Part shown: positions 19,601 to 26,530 of the stretch, in pieces
Layout of the letters: the number at the start of each line of letters is the position of its first letter
Numbering within the stretch: position 1 is the first letter of the stretch
Source: Pollutibacter soli
GTDB lineage: Bacteria; Bacteroidota; Bacteroidia; Chitinophagales; Chitinophagaceae
Direction: 5' to 3'
DNA length: 64,000 bases
NCBI GenBank assembly: GCA_029269725.1
Contig: JARJHS010000007.1
Location: forward strand, 299,393-363,392
The notes under the pieces: model-generated
The model's database searches: none
What the model was told of the DNA's origin: nothing
What the model saw: only the letters and a program-made list of their open reading frames with translations
Made by a program: the position numbers and the translations under genes

Positions 19601-20291
19601 GGACAGGATCAATGCGCAGGATAAACTAAATGAAGTACAGCAAAGAATGCGTGATATGGAGATGCAGGCGCTCCGTGCACAAATGAATCCGCATTTTATT
19701 TTTAATTGCCTGAACTCGATCAATCGTTATATCATCAAGAGTGACCAGGCAACTGCTTCACTTTATCTGACAAGATTTGCAAAGCTGATCCGATTAATTC
19801 TTGATAACTCAAACAGCAAAAATGTAATCCTGGGAAATGAACTGGAGGCCCTGAAACTTTACATCGAAATGGAATCGCTGCGTTTCGAACAGAAATTTTC
19901 TTATCATATTGAAGTTGACCCGCACGTGAACACAGATAGTATCGAGGTGCCACCATTGATCATTCAGCCTTACGTTGAAAATGCCATCTGGCATGGATTG
20001 CTACATAAAAAAGAAGCTGGTCATTTGAGTATTCGGGTAAGTGTAAAGAATGGAAACCTGCTCGAGTGTATTATCGAAGACAATGGTGTTGGTCGTGAAA
20101 AAGCGAAAGAGATGAAAAGTAAATCTGCCACAACAAGAAAATCGCTGGGTATGAAACTGACAGAAAGCAGATTGAACCTGCTGAACAGTCATACAACAAC
20201 GCATGCCACAGTAAAGATTGAAGACCTGGTGGAAACCCGGGGACTTGCGACGGGGACGAAAGTGATATTGACAATTCCAATAGAAAATTAA
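16611..20291 (+). CDS. Propeller-sensor histidine kinase: Reg_prop repeats, Y_Y_Y, TM, GAF, LytS-type kinase
   Basis: 1226 residues. Signal peptide (1-25, ending CFAQ); many Reg_prop beta-propeller repeats (WLATHDGL, WFATHDGL, WFGTEKGF patterns) to about 700; a Y_Y_Y domain at about 700-785 (YSYKLDGFNENW); one TM at about 802-824; a GAF domain at about 845-990; and a LytS-type kinase with phospho-acceptor His1028 (QMNPHFIFN) and an ATP-binding lobe (VENAIWHG, EDNGVG). The propeller would sense a periplasmic ligand, while the GAF may bind a small cytoplasmic molecule. The LytTR regulator follows 10 bp later, so the two form a two-component system. Unlike classical hybrid systems it has no fused receiver or AraC domain. 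Confidence 0.92.
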   Translation: MRKLKSVAVIICLMLCLVWTNLCFAQPDQEWKLTTYGVRDGIRTVVEAMVQDSCGFIWLATHDGLMKYDGLHFTTYRNDSRDSFSIGGNFVSKLMIDRKGCLWAGLSTGVISRYEPSTNRFYNYKIPDKWQNPIQEQVAMLFADNNNNIWVGLSRNGLFRTTDDGISFRHFDIVPDTSKLYDAESIRIYNTAYAGLQDNKGVTWFATHDGLYYYNEKAEMMLPVRKKGFTTAALRDDLFTSMLLDKTGTLWFGSWAGGLSSYNTNSGEWKNFRYQKLKSPTKNIITSLTFCSDDCIWLTSADEGFGYFDIADAEFSIFLREKEYSASELPNLQAYQVMRDRNNNLWISHAKGLTKIEQRPRLFNFTHVSVSKSDNLQFYQIKKVWRDKKNRFELIATYYADGLKVKDLRTGKTSSIKIPLLASEEQLMLVEDILEDHRGRIWVLTRDHLLEFDTIVKKLKIHAVQPPKQDRSNQYYSMLEDRDGNLWIASFLKGVFVVNPDKGYVQHYYSLADKDHFLPFNYINAMIRDSKDRIWLASRRGGIRYFDPQKKTLVTVNLQRDGDYYSNKVRTVIEDKHGYIWFGTEKGFVQTDPGKDFKVVASYTAIDGIIGDIVTHAALDSVGNIWATTVSSIAMIDPLKKTVINYGEEDGYLNRHNVALDISMMENGQMMIPTTAGYFSFDPNYMRSGRGASHVQFTGFRVNDKLRNMSPGDTLKVFPGENFFSIDFSVVDFNNAPKIQYSYKLDGFNENWINAGNHGFASYTNLPGGFYRFRVKGGVSQVDENAPETQVVIQVIDPVIKRPWFLVTVAILLLIAFILLIRNRNKKIDEQRDQIEAEKTINYFATSMNDKKTVEDILWDVTKNCIGKMNFEDCVIYLLDEKDNTLVQKASYGPKTDEHNRIISPLRLPVGKGIVGAVATSGKPELINDTTKDPRYVVDDKQRFSEITVPIISDGKVLGIIDCEHSKKNFFNGRHLMMLTTIASLCANKIIRVTAETDRINAQDKLNEVQQRMRDMEMQALRAQMNPHFIFNCLNSINRYIIKSDQATASLYLTRFAKLIRLILDNSNSKNVILGNELEALKLYIEMESLRFEQKFSYHIEVDPHVNTDSIEVPPLIIQPYVENAIWHGLLHKKEAGHLSIRVSVKNGNLLECIIEDNGVGREKAKEMKSKSATTRKSLGMKLTESRLNLLNSHTTTHATVKIEDLVETRGLATGTKVILTIPIEN

Positions 20292-20301
20292 AAGAATATA
20301 T

Positions 20302-21051
20302 ATGATCCGCTGTGTATTGATTGATGATGAACGAAACGCACTCGAGATGATGGAGTGGTTGTTGAAAACGTATTGCCCTGAAGTACAGATTGTGGCAATG
20401 TGCAGTAATGGTGAGGAGGGGATCGTGGCCATAAAAACTCACAAACCAGATGTGATATTCCTGGATATCGAAATGCCGCATATGAATGGATTCGACATGC
20501 TGGAAAGATTTGATCAGCTCGATTTTGACGTGGTATTCTGCACAGCCTATGATCAGTTTGCATTAAAAGCATTTCGGTACAGCGCATTGAACTATCTGCT
20601 CAAACCTGTAGATCCGGAGGATCTTAAATCTACTGTCGCCAGGATCGAAATGAAAAAGAATAAACCTTCAAAAGAGCAGATGGATCTATTGTTGCAGACC
20701 CTGAAGCAACCACAAAGAGGAACTCCGAAAAGAATTGCACTTACGACCAACGATGGCTTACTGTTTATTCCCACGGAAGATATAATGTACGCAGAAGCAG
20801 AAAGCAATTACACTATCGTGATGCTTTCTGCCGGGAGAAAGGTAATTGTATCCAAATCCTTAAAAGATATTGACGAAGCTTTATCTGGTCCCGATTTTTT
20901 CAGAATACATCATTCCTATTTGGTTAACATAAACCAGATTAAAAAATATGTCAGAGGCGATGGAGGATATGTTGTTATGAATAATGATGCCACTGTGAGT
21001 ATCTCACGTTCGAAACGCCAGGAATTTATGGAGATGTTTGAAAAATTCTAG
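20302..21051 (+). CDS. LytTR response regulator
   Basis: 249 residues. Receiver domain 1-120 with acidic pocket D8/D9, phospho-acceptor Asp55 (IFLDIEMP) and Lys101 (LLKPV); LytTR DNA-binding domain from about 148 (YAEAESNYT, FFRIHHSYLVN). It is the evident partner of the upstream propeller kinase. LytTR regulators bind paired direct repeats upstream of targets; I could not identify a target site. A terminator closes the operon. Confidence 0.94.
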   Translation: MIRCVLIDDERNALEMMEWLLKTYCPEVQIVAMCSNGEEGIVAIKTHKPDVIFLDIEMPHMNGFDMLERFDQLDFDVVFCTAYDQFALKAFRYSALNYLLKPVDPEDLKSTVARIEMKKNKPSKEQMDLLLQTLKQPQRGTPKRIALTTNDGLLFIPTEDIMYAEAESNYTIVMLSAGRKVIVSKSLKDIDEALSGPDFFRIHHSYLVNINQIKKYVRGDGGYVVMNNDATVSISRSKRQEFMEMFEKF

Positions 21052-21073
21052 TAGACAAATTTTATTTAGTGTA

Positions 21074-21096
21074 GGCAGCGACCAGCTGCCTTTTTT
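21074..21096 (+). terminator. Terminator of the propeller kinase/LytTR operon
   Basis: GGCAGC / GCTGCC stem, 5-nt loop, six T residues. Confidence 0.85.
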
Positions 21097-21230
21097 ATTT
21101 CTGTTGTTTCGCCTATGCTGCTACGTTACTTACGAAAAGTTGGCAAATAGTGAATTAAAAAATAATCTGCAGGTTACGCAATAAAACTACCATCTACTCA
21201 ACACCTCTTTTAGCCCGTCGTTCATCAAAC

Positions 21231-21238
21231 TAGATTTG
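21231..21238 (+). promoter_or_regulatory. -7 box (TAGATTTG) for the lipoprotein at 21274
   Basis: Exact TAnnTTTG match 36 bp before the ATG; a weak TTTA lies at the -33 spacing (about 21208-21211). Confidence 0.5.
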
Positions 21239-21273
21239 TTCAGTAAATATTTTTAATCATAACAATTCAAGAG

Positions 21274-21654
21274 ATGAAACTAAGATTGATTACGGCAGGC
21301 ATTATGATCCTTACAATGGCAATGTTTTCCTGCAAAAAAGATGATGCAAAACCGGCATTTAATTTGGAAGGTAAATGGAGCGGGAAACATGGAGAAGTAG
21401 TACCAAATTCTTATTACGGGCTTGTTTTTAAATCGAATGGTGTGTTGCAACGTGTGGCAGCTTCAGGAACAGTTGGTGCAACCGGCTCCTGGTCATTCTC
21501 TGACAACATACTAACAGGTACTTATACATTCGATAATGGTACGGTTGTTTCGTTGAAAGCAACTTACGACCCGGCAACGGGTAAATTATCCGGTACTTAT
21601 GGATATGGATCCGACACCACAGGCGAAGCAGTATTTTATTTGACAAGGGATTAA
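21274..21654 (+). CDS. Small lipocalin-like lipoprotein
   Basis: 126 residues. A hydrophobic leader ending MFSCKKDD gives a lipobox with Cys at about residue 20. The mature part alternates short beta strands with LEGKWSGKHG, TGSWSFSDNILTGTYTF and GKLSGTYGYG, the pattern of the small lipocalin-like or META-like beta-barrel lipoproteins common in Bacteroidota. Ligand unknown. It has its own predicted promoter and terminator. Confidence 0.75.
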   Translation: MKLRLITAGIMILTMAMFSCKKDDAKPAFNLEGKWSGKHGEVVPNSYYGLVFKSNGVLQRVAASGTVGATGSWSFSDNILTGTYTFDNGTVVSLKATYDPATGKLSGTYGYGSDTTGEAVFYLTRD

Positions 21655-21703
21655 CCGACAGAAGAGAAATAACACAAACAGACTAACCAGACACCGGACA
21701 CCA

Positions 21704-21734
21704 GGGGGCTGCTTCAAGCGGCTCTCTTTTTTTT
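21704..21734 (+). terminator. Terminator of the lipocalin-like lipoprotein gene
   Basis: Nine-pair stem GGGGGCTGC / GCGGCTCTC with G-U pairs, loop TTCAA, eight T residues. Confidence 0.75.
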
Positions 21735-21854
21735 GCATAACATCGATGCTTAACCATCAATACTGTTTGTTTTCCTGTAATAACCCAAAAATGCAAACCA
21801 CTCAGTTTTTCTGCCGATTACTCAATGACGAATAAGCGCTCAACTATTGCGATA

Positions 21855-21862
21855 TATTTTTG
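21855..21862 (+). promoter_or_regulatory. -7 box (TATTTTTG) of the micro-ORF unit
   Basis: Exact TAnnTTTG match 27 bp upstream of the ATG at 21889; no clear -33 partner. Confidence 0.45.
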
Positions 21863-21888
21863 TATCGCAATTGAAAGCAAAGAAAAAA

Positions 21889-21960
21889 ATGAACAAGTTC
21901 CTGGTTCTGATAATGGCGATACTGGTTGGAGCTTTGTTTGCTTCGCAACAAATTAGCTAA
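21889..21960 (+). CDS. Possible 23-residue hydrophobic peptide
   Basis: A 24-codon frame whose product begins MNKFLVLIMAILVG and ends LFASQQIS. It looks like a bare signal peptide with a usable cleavage site after LFA. It sits between a TAnnTTTG box and a strong terminator, so a discrete transcript of about 170 nt is predicted. It could encode a small membrane peptide, be the remnant of a secreted protein, or be incidental to a non-coding RNA. Confidence 0.4.
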   Translation: MNKFLVLIMAILVGALFASQQIS

Positions 21961-22009
21961 ACCTCGTGGTGACAAGCCACTAAAACATATTGAACGCGGA
22001 TGGGATACT

Positions 22010-22039
22010 GGCTGCAAAAGTGCAGCCTTTATTTTTTTT
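22010..22039 (+). terminator. Terminator of the micro-ORF unit
   Basis: GGCTGCA / TGCAGCC stem, AAAG loop, TTTA then eight T residues; it touches the stop codon of the convergent gene. Confidence 0.85.
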
Positions 22040-22409
22040 AGTCATCATTGAATTCAAGGTCAGCAGTAAAATTGAAAACAGGCTGTATAATTCTTTTAGC
22101 AGACTGAATAACAGGGTCCAAAGCGTCAAGATTTAAGGTGCTTCTCATTCTTTTTATTCGTTCCAGTTCGTCATTAAACGCATCAGCTGTTTTATTCAGG
22201 TCGTTGGCTATTTGTTGGAACTTATTCTTCGTTTCAACATCATCCAAACCGGTTCCCGGGGGCTCGGGAATCTGTCCAAGCAGCTCATTAACATCAACCG
22301 AGTCAAGCTGACTTACTATAGAGTCGAGGTGATCGGCTGTTAAACTATTCCCATTCAATGATTTGAGAATACTTGTCGCCTTATTTAATGCTTCTGATAC
22401 TGATTCCAT
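22038..22409 (-). CDS. Hypothetical helical protein
   Basis: 123 residues, no signal peptide, acidic, and mostly amphipathic helix (residues 1-45 and 62-105) broken by a Pro/Gly linker (GQIPEPPGTGLDD). I recognise no family. It may form a coiled coil or a simple scaffold. It is divergent from the CxxC membrane protein at 22457, with start codons 47 bp apart. Confidence 0.6.
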   Translation of the reverse strand: MESVSEALNKATSILKSLNGNSLTADHLDSIVSQLDSVDVNELLGQIPEPPGTGLDDVETKNKFQQIANDLNKTADAFNDELERIKRMRSTLNLDALDPVIQSAKRIIQPVFNFTADLEFNDD

Positions 22410-22428
22410 ATGAAAAGATTTGATCCCT

Positions 22429-22436
22429 TAACTTTG
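22429..22436 (+). promoter_or_regulatory. -7 box (TAACTTTG) for the gene at 22457
   Basis: Exact TAnnTTTG match, predicting a leader of about 15 nt; no clear -33 element. Confidence 0.45.
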
Positions 22437-22456
22437 CATTAAAAGTAGGGTTATTT

Positions 22457-22672
22457 ATGAAGCGGTTGTTATTTATGATGTTCATTTGTGCAGGCTCATT
22501 GTTCAGCATGCAGGCCAATGCTCAATGTTCAATTTGTACAAAGACGGCTCAACAGATGGGCGACAAACCCGCCAAAGCCCTGAATGCTGGTATCCTATAC
22601 CTTATGGCTGCGCCACTCGCGATTATGGGCTATGTAGGCTTCCGCTGGTGGAAGAATAATGCCAGCGAATAG
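22457..22672 (+). CDS. Small exported CxxC membrane protein conserved in Bacteroidota
   Basis: 71 residues. Signal peptide (MKRLLFMMFICAGSLF, ending ANA), then QCSICTKTAQQMG with a CxxC pair, then ALNAGILYLMAAPLAIMGYVGFRWW as a single TM. The mix of a periplasmic CxxC and the phrase GILYLMAAP is one I recognise from small unnamed Bacteroidota proteins; the role is unknown. The stop codon abuts the stop of the convergent LytTR gene with no gap. Confidence 0.7.
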   Translation: MKRLLFMMFICAGSLFSMQANAQCSICTKTAQQMGDKPAKALNAGILYLMAAPLAIMGYVGFRWWKNNASE

Positions 22673-23395
22673 TCATTTGTTTCTCTTCCGGTTCTTTTCC
22701 TGCAGCTTCTCAATAAATTCTTCACGGTAGCTGGCGCCGATAGGCAGGTCAGATTGACCCAACCGTACATAGTTTCCTTCCACAAATTCAATATGATTCA
22801 ATGAAACAATATAGGATTTATGTATCCTGAAAAAAGTTTTTTCCGGTAATTGTTCCTGCAGATTTCTAAGCGACTCACTTAAAACGAGCGTTTCTGAAGA
22901 TGTATGAAGTTTTACGTAGTCGCCAATCGACTCAGCGAACCGGATAGCAGCTACTTCAACTTTTTTCAATTTCTTATCTACTTTGAAAAATAGAAAATCG
23001 TTGTTGGTTGTAGTTTGTTTTGATGCCTCTGCAGACCTCAGTAAAGTTTGTGCTTTATTAACGGCTTTCAAAAATCTTTCAAATGAAAATGGTTTTAAAA
23101 GATAATCCACGGCGCTGAGTTCATATCCTTCGACAGCATATTCCGGATAGGCAGTCGTGAAAATAACAAGGGGCGGGTTCACCAATGAACGAAGCAGATT
23201 AATCCCTGACACCTGTGGCATATTGATATCTAGAAATAAAAGATCGCACGGTTTTTCGGAGAGTGATGACTGAACTTCGAACGCGTCTTTGCAGCTACCT
23301 ATCAGTTGTAAAGCCGGATGATCATTGATATATGTTTCAAGTATATCCCTTGCGAGAGGTTCATCTTCTGCTATGATACATTGAATAGCCATCAT
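22673..23395 (-). CDS. LytTR response regulator of the lipoprotein-linked operon
   Basis: 240 residues: receiver domain with Asp56 (LLFLDINMP) and Lys101 (LLKPF), and a LytTR domain from about residue 140 (FAESIGDYVKLH, FFRIHKSYIVSL). The start overlaps the kinase stop by 4 bp, showing translational coupling. It is the last gene of a four-gene operon (25729 to 22673). Confidence 0.94.
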   Translation of the reverse strand: MMAIQCIIAEDEPLARDILETYINDHPALQLIGSCKDAFEVQSSLSEKPCDLLFLDINMPQVSGINLLRSLVNPPLVIFTTAYPEYAVEGYELSAVDYLLKPFSFERFLKAVNKAQTLLRSAEASKQTTTNNDFLFFKVDKKLKKVEVAAIRFAESIGDYVKLHTSSETLVLSESLRNLQEQLPEKTFFRIHKSYIVSLNHIEFVEGNYVRLGQSDLPIGASYREEFIEKLQEKNRKRNK

Positions 23396-24432
23396 GTCTT
23401 CAAATTTAAATCTATGCGATAAGTTTCATCGTTTTCAATTACATCAAGTGTATATTTTGCTGGATAAAGAAGCTCAAGTCTTCTTTTTACATTCTCCAAC
23501 CCAATACCACCCTGTTCCCGGACATCCGATTCATCTGCCTTGCCCTTATTATTGCTTAATGAAAATTTTATGAGGTTTGGAGAAATTTCTATGACCAGAT
23601 CCACAAAAGTGTTTTCTCTTGCGCCCTTAATACCATGCTTGAAAGCATTTTCCAAAAAGCTGATTAATAACAACGGTGCAATCGATCTTCCTTCAGGATC
23701 ACCTGTTACTTTCATACGGATATCTGCTGTTTTATCTGCTCTCAGCCGCATGAGAGATTGATAATCATCCAGTACTTTAATTTCCTTTTCGAGAGGAACT
23801 CTTTCTGCTGCCGAATCATAAATAAAATAACGCATCAGATCTGAAAGACGAATTACCGCTGCTGCCAGATCAGGGTTATTTTTAAAAGACATTGCATAAA
23901 TCCCATTAAGTGTATTAAAAAAAAAGTGAGGATTGATTTGTGATTTTAATGATGCCAGCTCCAGATGAATTTTTTCTTTTTCTGCCTGCAGAAGTTGTTT
24001 TTGCAATTCATTTACAGCGAACCAGGATTTGGAAAGGGTCAAAAGAGTTGTAATGGCCACATAGATGAAAATGATTCCAGCTATTTCTTTCCATGAGTAA
24101 AATGAAATGAAATAGTAGTCGGGAAATAATGTTGCTGACCAGTTGTTAAAAAACCCAACATTCAGCCATGCAAATAACGATATAAGAGTAACTAGTATAA
24201 CCGGATATAAGAACCATGAAATCTTATTTCCGGTTTTCGGTAAAAGAAAATATAGATTAAAATATACCGGAGGAACCAGGAACAGATGAAAAAGGGAACA
24301 GTAAATGAAATCCACAGTAGCAGGTTTATTTCCATAGCTGAAAGCCTGCAGCAGTATGTAAAAACTAAGGCACCAGAACATCACGTGTAATGCGATCCTG
24401 GTGCCTTTGTTCCGGAAATTTAGTTTGTACAT
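23392..24432 (-). CDS. LytS-type sensor histidine kinase
   Basis: 346 residues. Four membrane spans (about 13-30, 43-63, 71-91 and 116-134), a short coiled linker, phospho-acceptor His169 (QINPHFFFN) and an ATPase lobe (LENAFKHG, GGIGLENVKRRL). There is no periplasmic sensor domain of any size, so the signal must be read through the membrane spans or by a partner. The two lipoproteins encoded immediately upstream in the same operon are the obvious candidates (inference). Confidence 0.92.
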   Translation of the reverse strand: MYKLNFRNKGTRIALHVMFWCLSFYILLQAFSYGNKPATVDFIYCSLFHLFLVPPVYFNLYFLLPKTGNKISWFLYPVILVTLISLFAWLNVGFFNNWSATLFPDYYFISFYSWKEIAGIIFIYVAITTLLTLSKSWFAVNELQKQLLQAEKEKIHLELASLKSQINPHFFFNTLNGIYAMSFKNNPDLAAAVIRLSDLMRYFIYDSAAERVPLEKEIKVLDDYQSLMRLRADKTADIRMKVTGDPEGRSIAPLLLISFLENAFKHGIKGARENTFVDLVIEISPNLIKFSLSNNKGKADESDVREQGGIGLENVKRRLELLYPAKYTLDVIENDETYRIDLNLKT

Positions 24433-24441
24433 TTTTAGCCT

Positions 24442-25119
24442 TTACCGTTTTAAAGAATAGAGGTGAACCGAAGAATATATATCATCACGATTGCCATACT
24501 TGCTGAGAAAAGTTTTAAGTACAGCACTGTTCGCCGTAATCAGGAAATTGTCAAAAACAGCATCATATGCGTAAGGTATCTTCATTTTACTTTCAAGAAT
24601 AAGTTGTTTGATCTTTTCTCCATCCAGGAAATTTAAACTCAGATGGTTTTTTCCATCGATAGAAGCTTTTGCAATTGCATAAGTTCCTATGAAATCCTGT
24701 CCTAAAAAACCAACGTACCTGTTTTCAAAATTTTTTGTCGTGTCTTCTGGAGCGGCAATGATCGGAATTACCTGTGCAAATAAAGTTTCATTGATCTTTG
24801 CAATTTGTAACGAGTAGTGATAAACCAGTTCGCCTTTTCCATAACTGAGAACATATGATTTATCCTGCCGGATACTATCTGCCTTCTCCACGACTGCAGG
24901 AGGGTTTGATTTCCCGATGTCAATTTTCAGCATATCCATGATCCTGCTTTTATTGGCTTTCTCAATGGTGACCGATGTTGAGTTCATCGTCCATTTTCCG
25001 TCGATGATGTCGATTGATATAAGGTCTTTTTCGTCGAACACGGGTTGAAAAACATGAAGGCAACTGCTGAGACCAAAAATGATGAACAGAATTGAAAAGT
25101 ATATAATTGAGCGTTTCAT
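24442..25119 (-). CDS. Lipoprotein B of a paralogous tandem pair, upstream of a LytS kinase
   Basis: 225 residues from the ATG at 25119; the longer frame to 25239 runs back through the preceding gene. Lipobox GLSSC at about residue 20, then HVFQPVFDEKDLI. The C-terminal segment KMKIPYAYD...TFLSKYGNRDDIYSS aligns by eye with KIRIPMISR...THIRKYANDPVLYES of the gene upstream, so the two are diverged tandem duplicates. No known domain recognised. Only 9 bp separate it from the kinase gene. Confidence 0.75.
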   Translation of the reverse strand: MKRSIIYFSILFIIFGLSSCLHVFQPVFDEKDLISIDIIDGKWTMNSTSVTIEKANKSRIMDMLKIDIGKSNPPAVVEKADSIRQDKSYVLSYGKGELVYHYSLQIAKINETLFAQVIPIIAAPEDTTKNFENRYVGFLGQDFIGTYAIAKASIDGKNHLSLNFLDGEKIKQLILESKMKIPYAYDAVFDNFLITANSAVLKTFLSKYGNRDDIYSSVHLYSLKR

Positions 25120-25123
25120 TTTT

Positions 25124-25729
25124 TTATTTTGAACGATGATAAGAATGTGAGGAGTTGCTTTCATAAAGAACCGGGTCGTTCGCGTATTTGCGGATGTGCG
25201 TCTGCAATTCCGAAGTACTTGCGAGAATGATCGATTCATCTCCGCGGGATATCATTGGGATGCGGATTTTCTTTTTTTCAAGCTGTTCCCGGATCAGGTG
25301 ATCACTTACCTGTTGAATAAACAATTTGTTTCCCAGTTGAAATGAGTCCACACGATAAACAGAGTGTTGCTTTAAAAACATTGAGCGGAATATGGGATCC
25401 ATTTCAGATTCGCCAGGAGTGTTACCGGGGAACATATCCAGGAAATAATGATCTCCGATTTTAACCAGGAAGGCGAGGTTGGTGGTTTCCTCAATTCCTT
25501 CGCTATTGAATTCTCTGACGATCATTCCTTTGGCAGGAATTTTTGCTGTCTGATAGGAAAGATGATCTGCAGGAGTAATGATCATTTTCTCGTTTCCGGA
25601 AAACCATTCGCCATACATTGGTTTTGGATCGATAACATCATCAGCACCGAAAATGGGATAAAATGTGTTCAGGCATCCTGTGCCTGTAAAAAGCAACAGA
25701 ATACATGCGATCGATAGAATCTTTTTCAT
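25124..25729 (-). CDS. Lipoprotein A of the paralogous tandem pair
   Basis: 201 residues from the ATG at 25729. Lipobox GTGC at about residue 19, followed by LNTFYPIFGADDVI, matching the same position in lipoprotein B. First gene of the operon; 4 bp to the next. A sensing or envelope-monitoring role is suggested only by its linkage to a kinase without a sensor domain. Confidence 0.75.
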   Translation of the reverse strand: MKKILSIACILLLFTGTGCLNTFYPIFGADDVIDPKPMYGEWFSGNEKMIITPADHLSYQTAKIPAKGMIVREFNSEGIEETTNLAFLVKIGDHYFLDMFPGNTPGESEMDPIFRSMFLKQHSVYRVDSFQLGNKLFIQQVSDHLIREQLEKKKIRIPMISRGDESIILASTSELQTHIRKYANDPVLYESNSSHSYHRSK

Positions 25730-26224
25730 TTTTTCAATTTTCAGTAAAACTAGAATTGGGAATTGCGGTGTAATAATGAAATCGCCAAACACCAAAAATT
25801 ACAGGCTGAACGCAACTTTTTTGGGAAAATCCAGTGAAAATAAGCCAGGAAATGAATAAAATCTGGCTGTTAAAACCCATGAAATTTCATAAAACAGGGT
25901 CGCTAAACATACGCACAGCAAATAGTTACCAGGGAAAATGAAATTTATCAATCGTATACGCATGAAATCTGTAAATATATATCCAGGAAGACGAAAAGAG
26001 GCTTCTTTTAATAGCAGACAAATGAGTAGTTCAAAATGTCAAGGACCCGGTGTTAAAACGTTTTAGTACGTAACATTTAATTAACACTTACCCGGTCATA
26101 TTTAAAACTAATCTATGTTTTTACAGGGACCTTAAGGAAAATACTAAGAAAACTTTGACTCTCTTAAAAAAAATTCATCGAAAACTTGGCAGATCGGGGA
26201 GAACAGTTATATTCGTGGTGCCAT
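25730..26224. other. Intergenic region upstream of the lipoprotein/LytS operon
   Basis: No open frame of note. It contains a 12-bp palindrome (ATGAAATTTCAT, near 25880) and is A/T-rich; it should hold the minus-strand operon promoter, but I find no strong TTG/TAnnTTTG match. Confidence 0.4.
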
Positions 26225-26257
26225 AAAAAAAAAGCCACGCCGTAGAAACGGAGTGAC
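26225..26257 (-). terminator. Minus-strand terminator of the candidate small RNA
   Basis: Read on the minus strand: GTCACTCCG / CGGCGTGGC stem (two G-U pairs), 6-nt loop, nine T residues. Confidence 0.75.
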
Positions 26258-26376
26258 CTCAACGATTGCTTGCCATATGAAAATCTTCGAAGTATATTTC
26301 TATACTGTAATTATCTAGTTTTTTTTTATTCTACGACCTTTTCGATTATTTGCCAACTTCCTCAACGATTGCTTGC
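26257..26376. repeat. Direct repeats of a 17-bp motif
   Basis: CCTCAACGATTGCTTGC on the plus strand at 26257-26273 and 26360-26376, plus a degenerate copy at 26337-26355. Confidence 0.8.
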
Positions 26377-26412
26377 TATCTCTTAATCTTACTTCGTGTT
26401 CCTTTGATACAT

Positions 26413-26444
26413 CGAAAGTAGGTCGTATTTTTCAGGCACTCAAA
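26413..26444 (-). promoter_or_regulatory. Predicted promoter of the candidate small RNA
   Basis: Minus strand TTTG, 20-bp spacer, TACTTTCG (one mismatch in the -7 box). Confidence 0.45.
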
Positions 26445-26498
26445 CCAACTTATTGGAAAATTCATTATCCCAAAAGGATTGAAGAAATTCGGAAAGCC

Positions 26499-26528
26499 TT
26501 GATGGCAGTGGATTTCAGCTTAATTTTG
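26499..26528 (+). promoter_or_regulatory. Promoter abutting the start codon of the gene at 26531
   Basis: TTG at 26499-26501, 19-bp spacer, TAATTTTG at 26521-26528. The box ends 2 bp before ATG 26531, so the transcript would be leaderless or nearly so. Confidence 0.6.
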
Positions 26529-26530
26529 TA

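Larger units (their letters stand above)
26225..26408 (-). ncRNA. Candidate 184-nt small RNA with repeated 17-nt motif
   Basis: On the minus strand, TTTG (26441-26444) and TACTTTCG (26413-26420, one mismatch to TAnnTTTG) are 20 bp apart, predicting a start near 26408. An intrinsic terminator ends it near 26225. There is no coding frame. The motif GCAAGCAATCGTTGAGG occurs exactly at 26360-26376 and 26257-26273, with a diverged copy at 26337-26355. Between them lies a hairpin with a GAAA loop (26291-26306). Repeated unpaired motifs are typical of trans-acting or protein-titrating small RNAs; the target is unknown. Confidence 0.55.

Noticed and set aside
24442..25239. Longer start (25239) for lipoprotein B
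   Set aside because: It would run through the end of the upstream lipoprotein gene and place 40 residues before a clear lipoprotein signal peptide.
26257..26376. Direct repeats as target-site duplications of an inserted element
   Set aside because: The 103-bp interval has no terminal inverted repeats, and a third degenerate copy lies inside, which fits an internal motif better.
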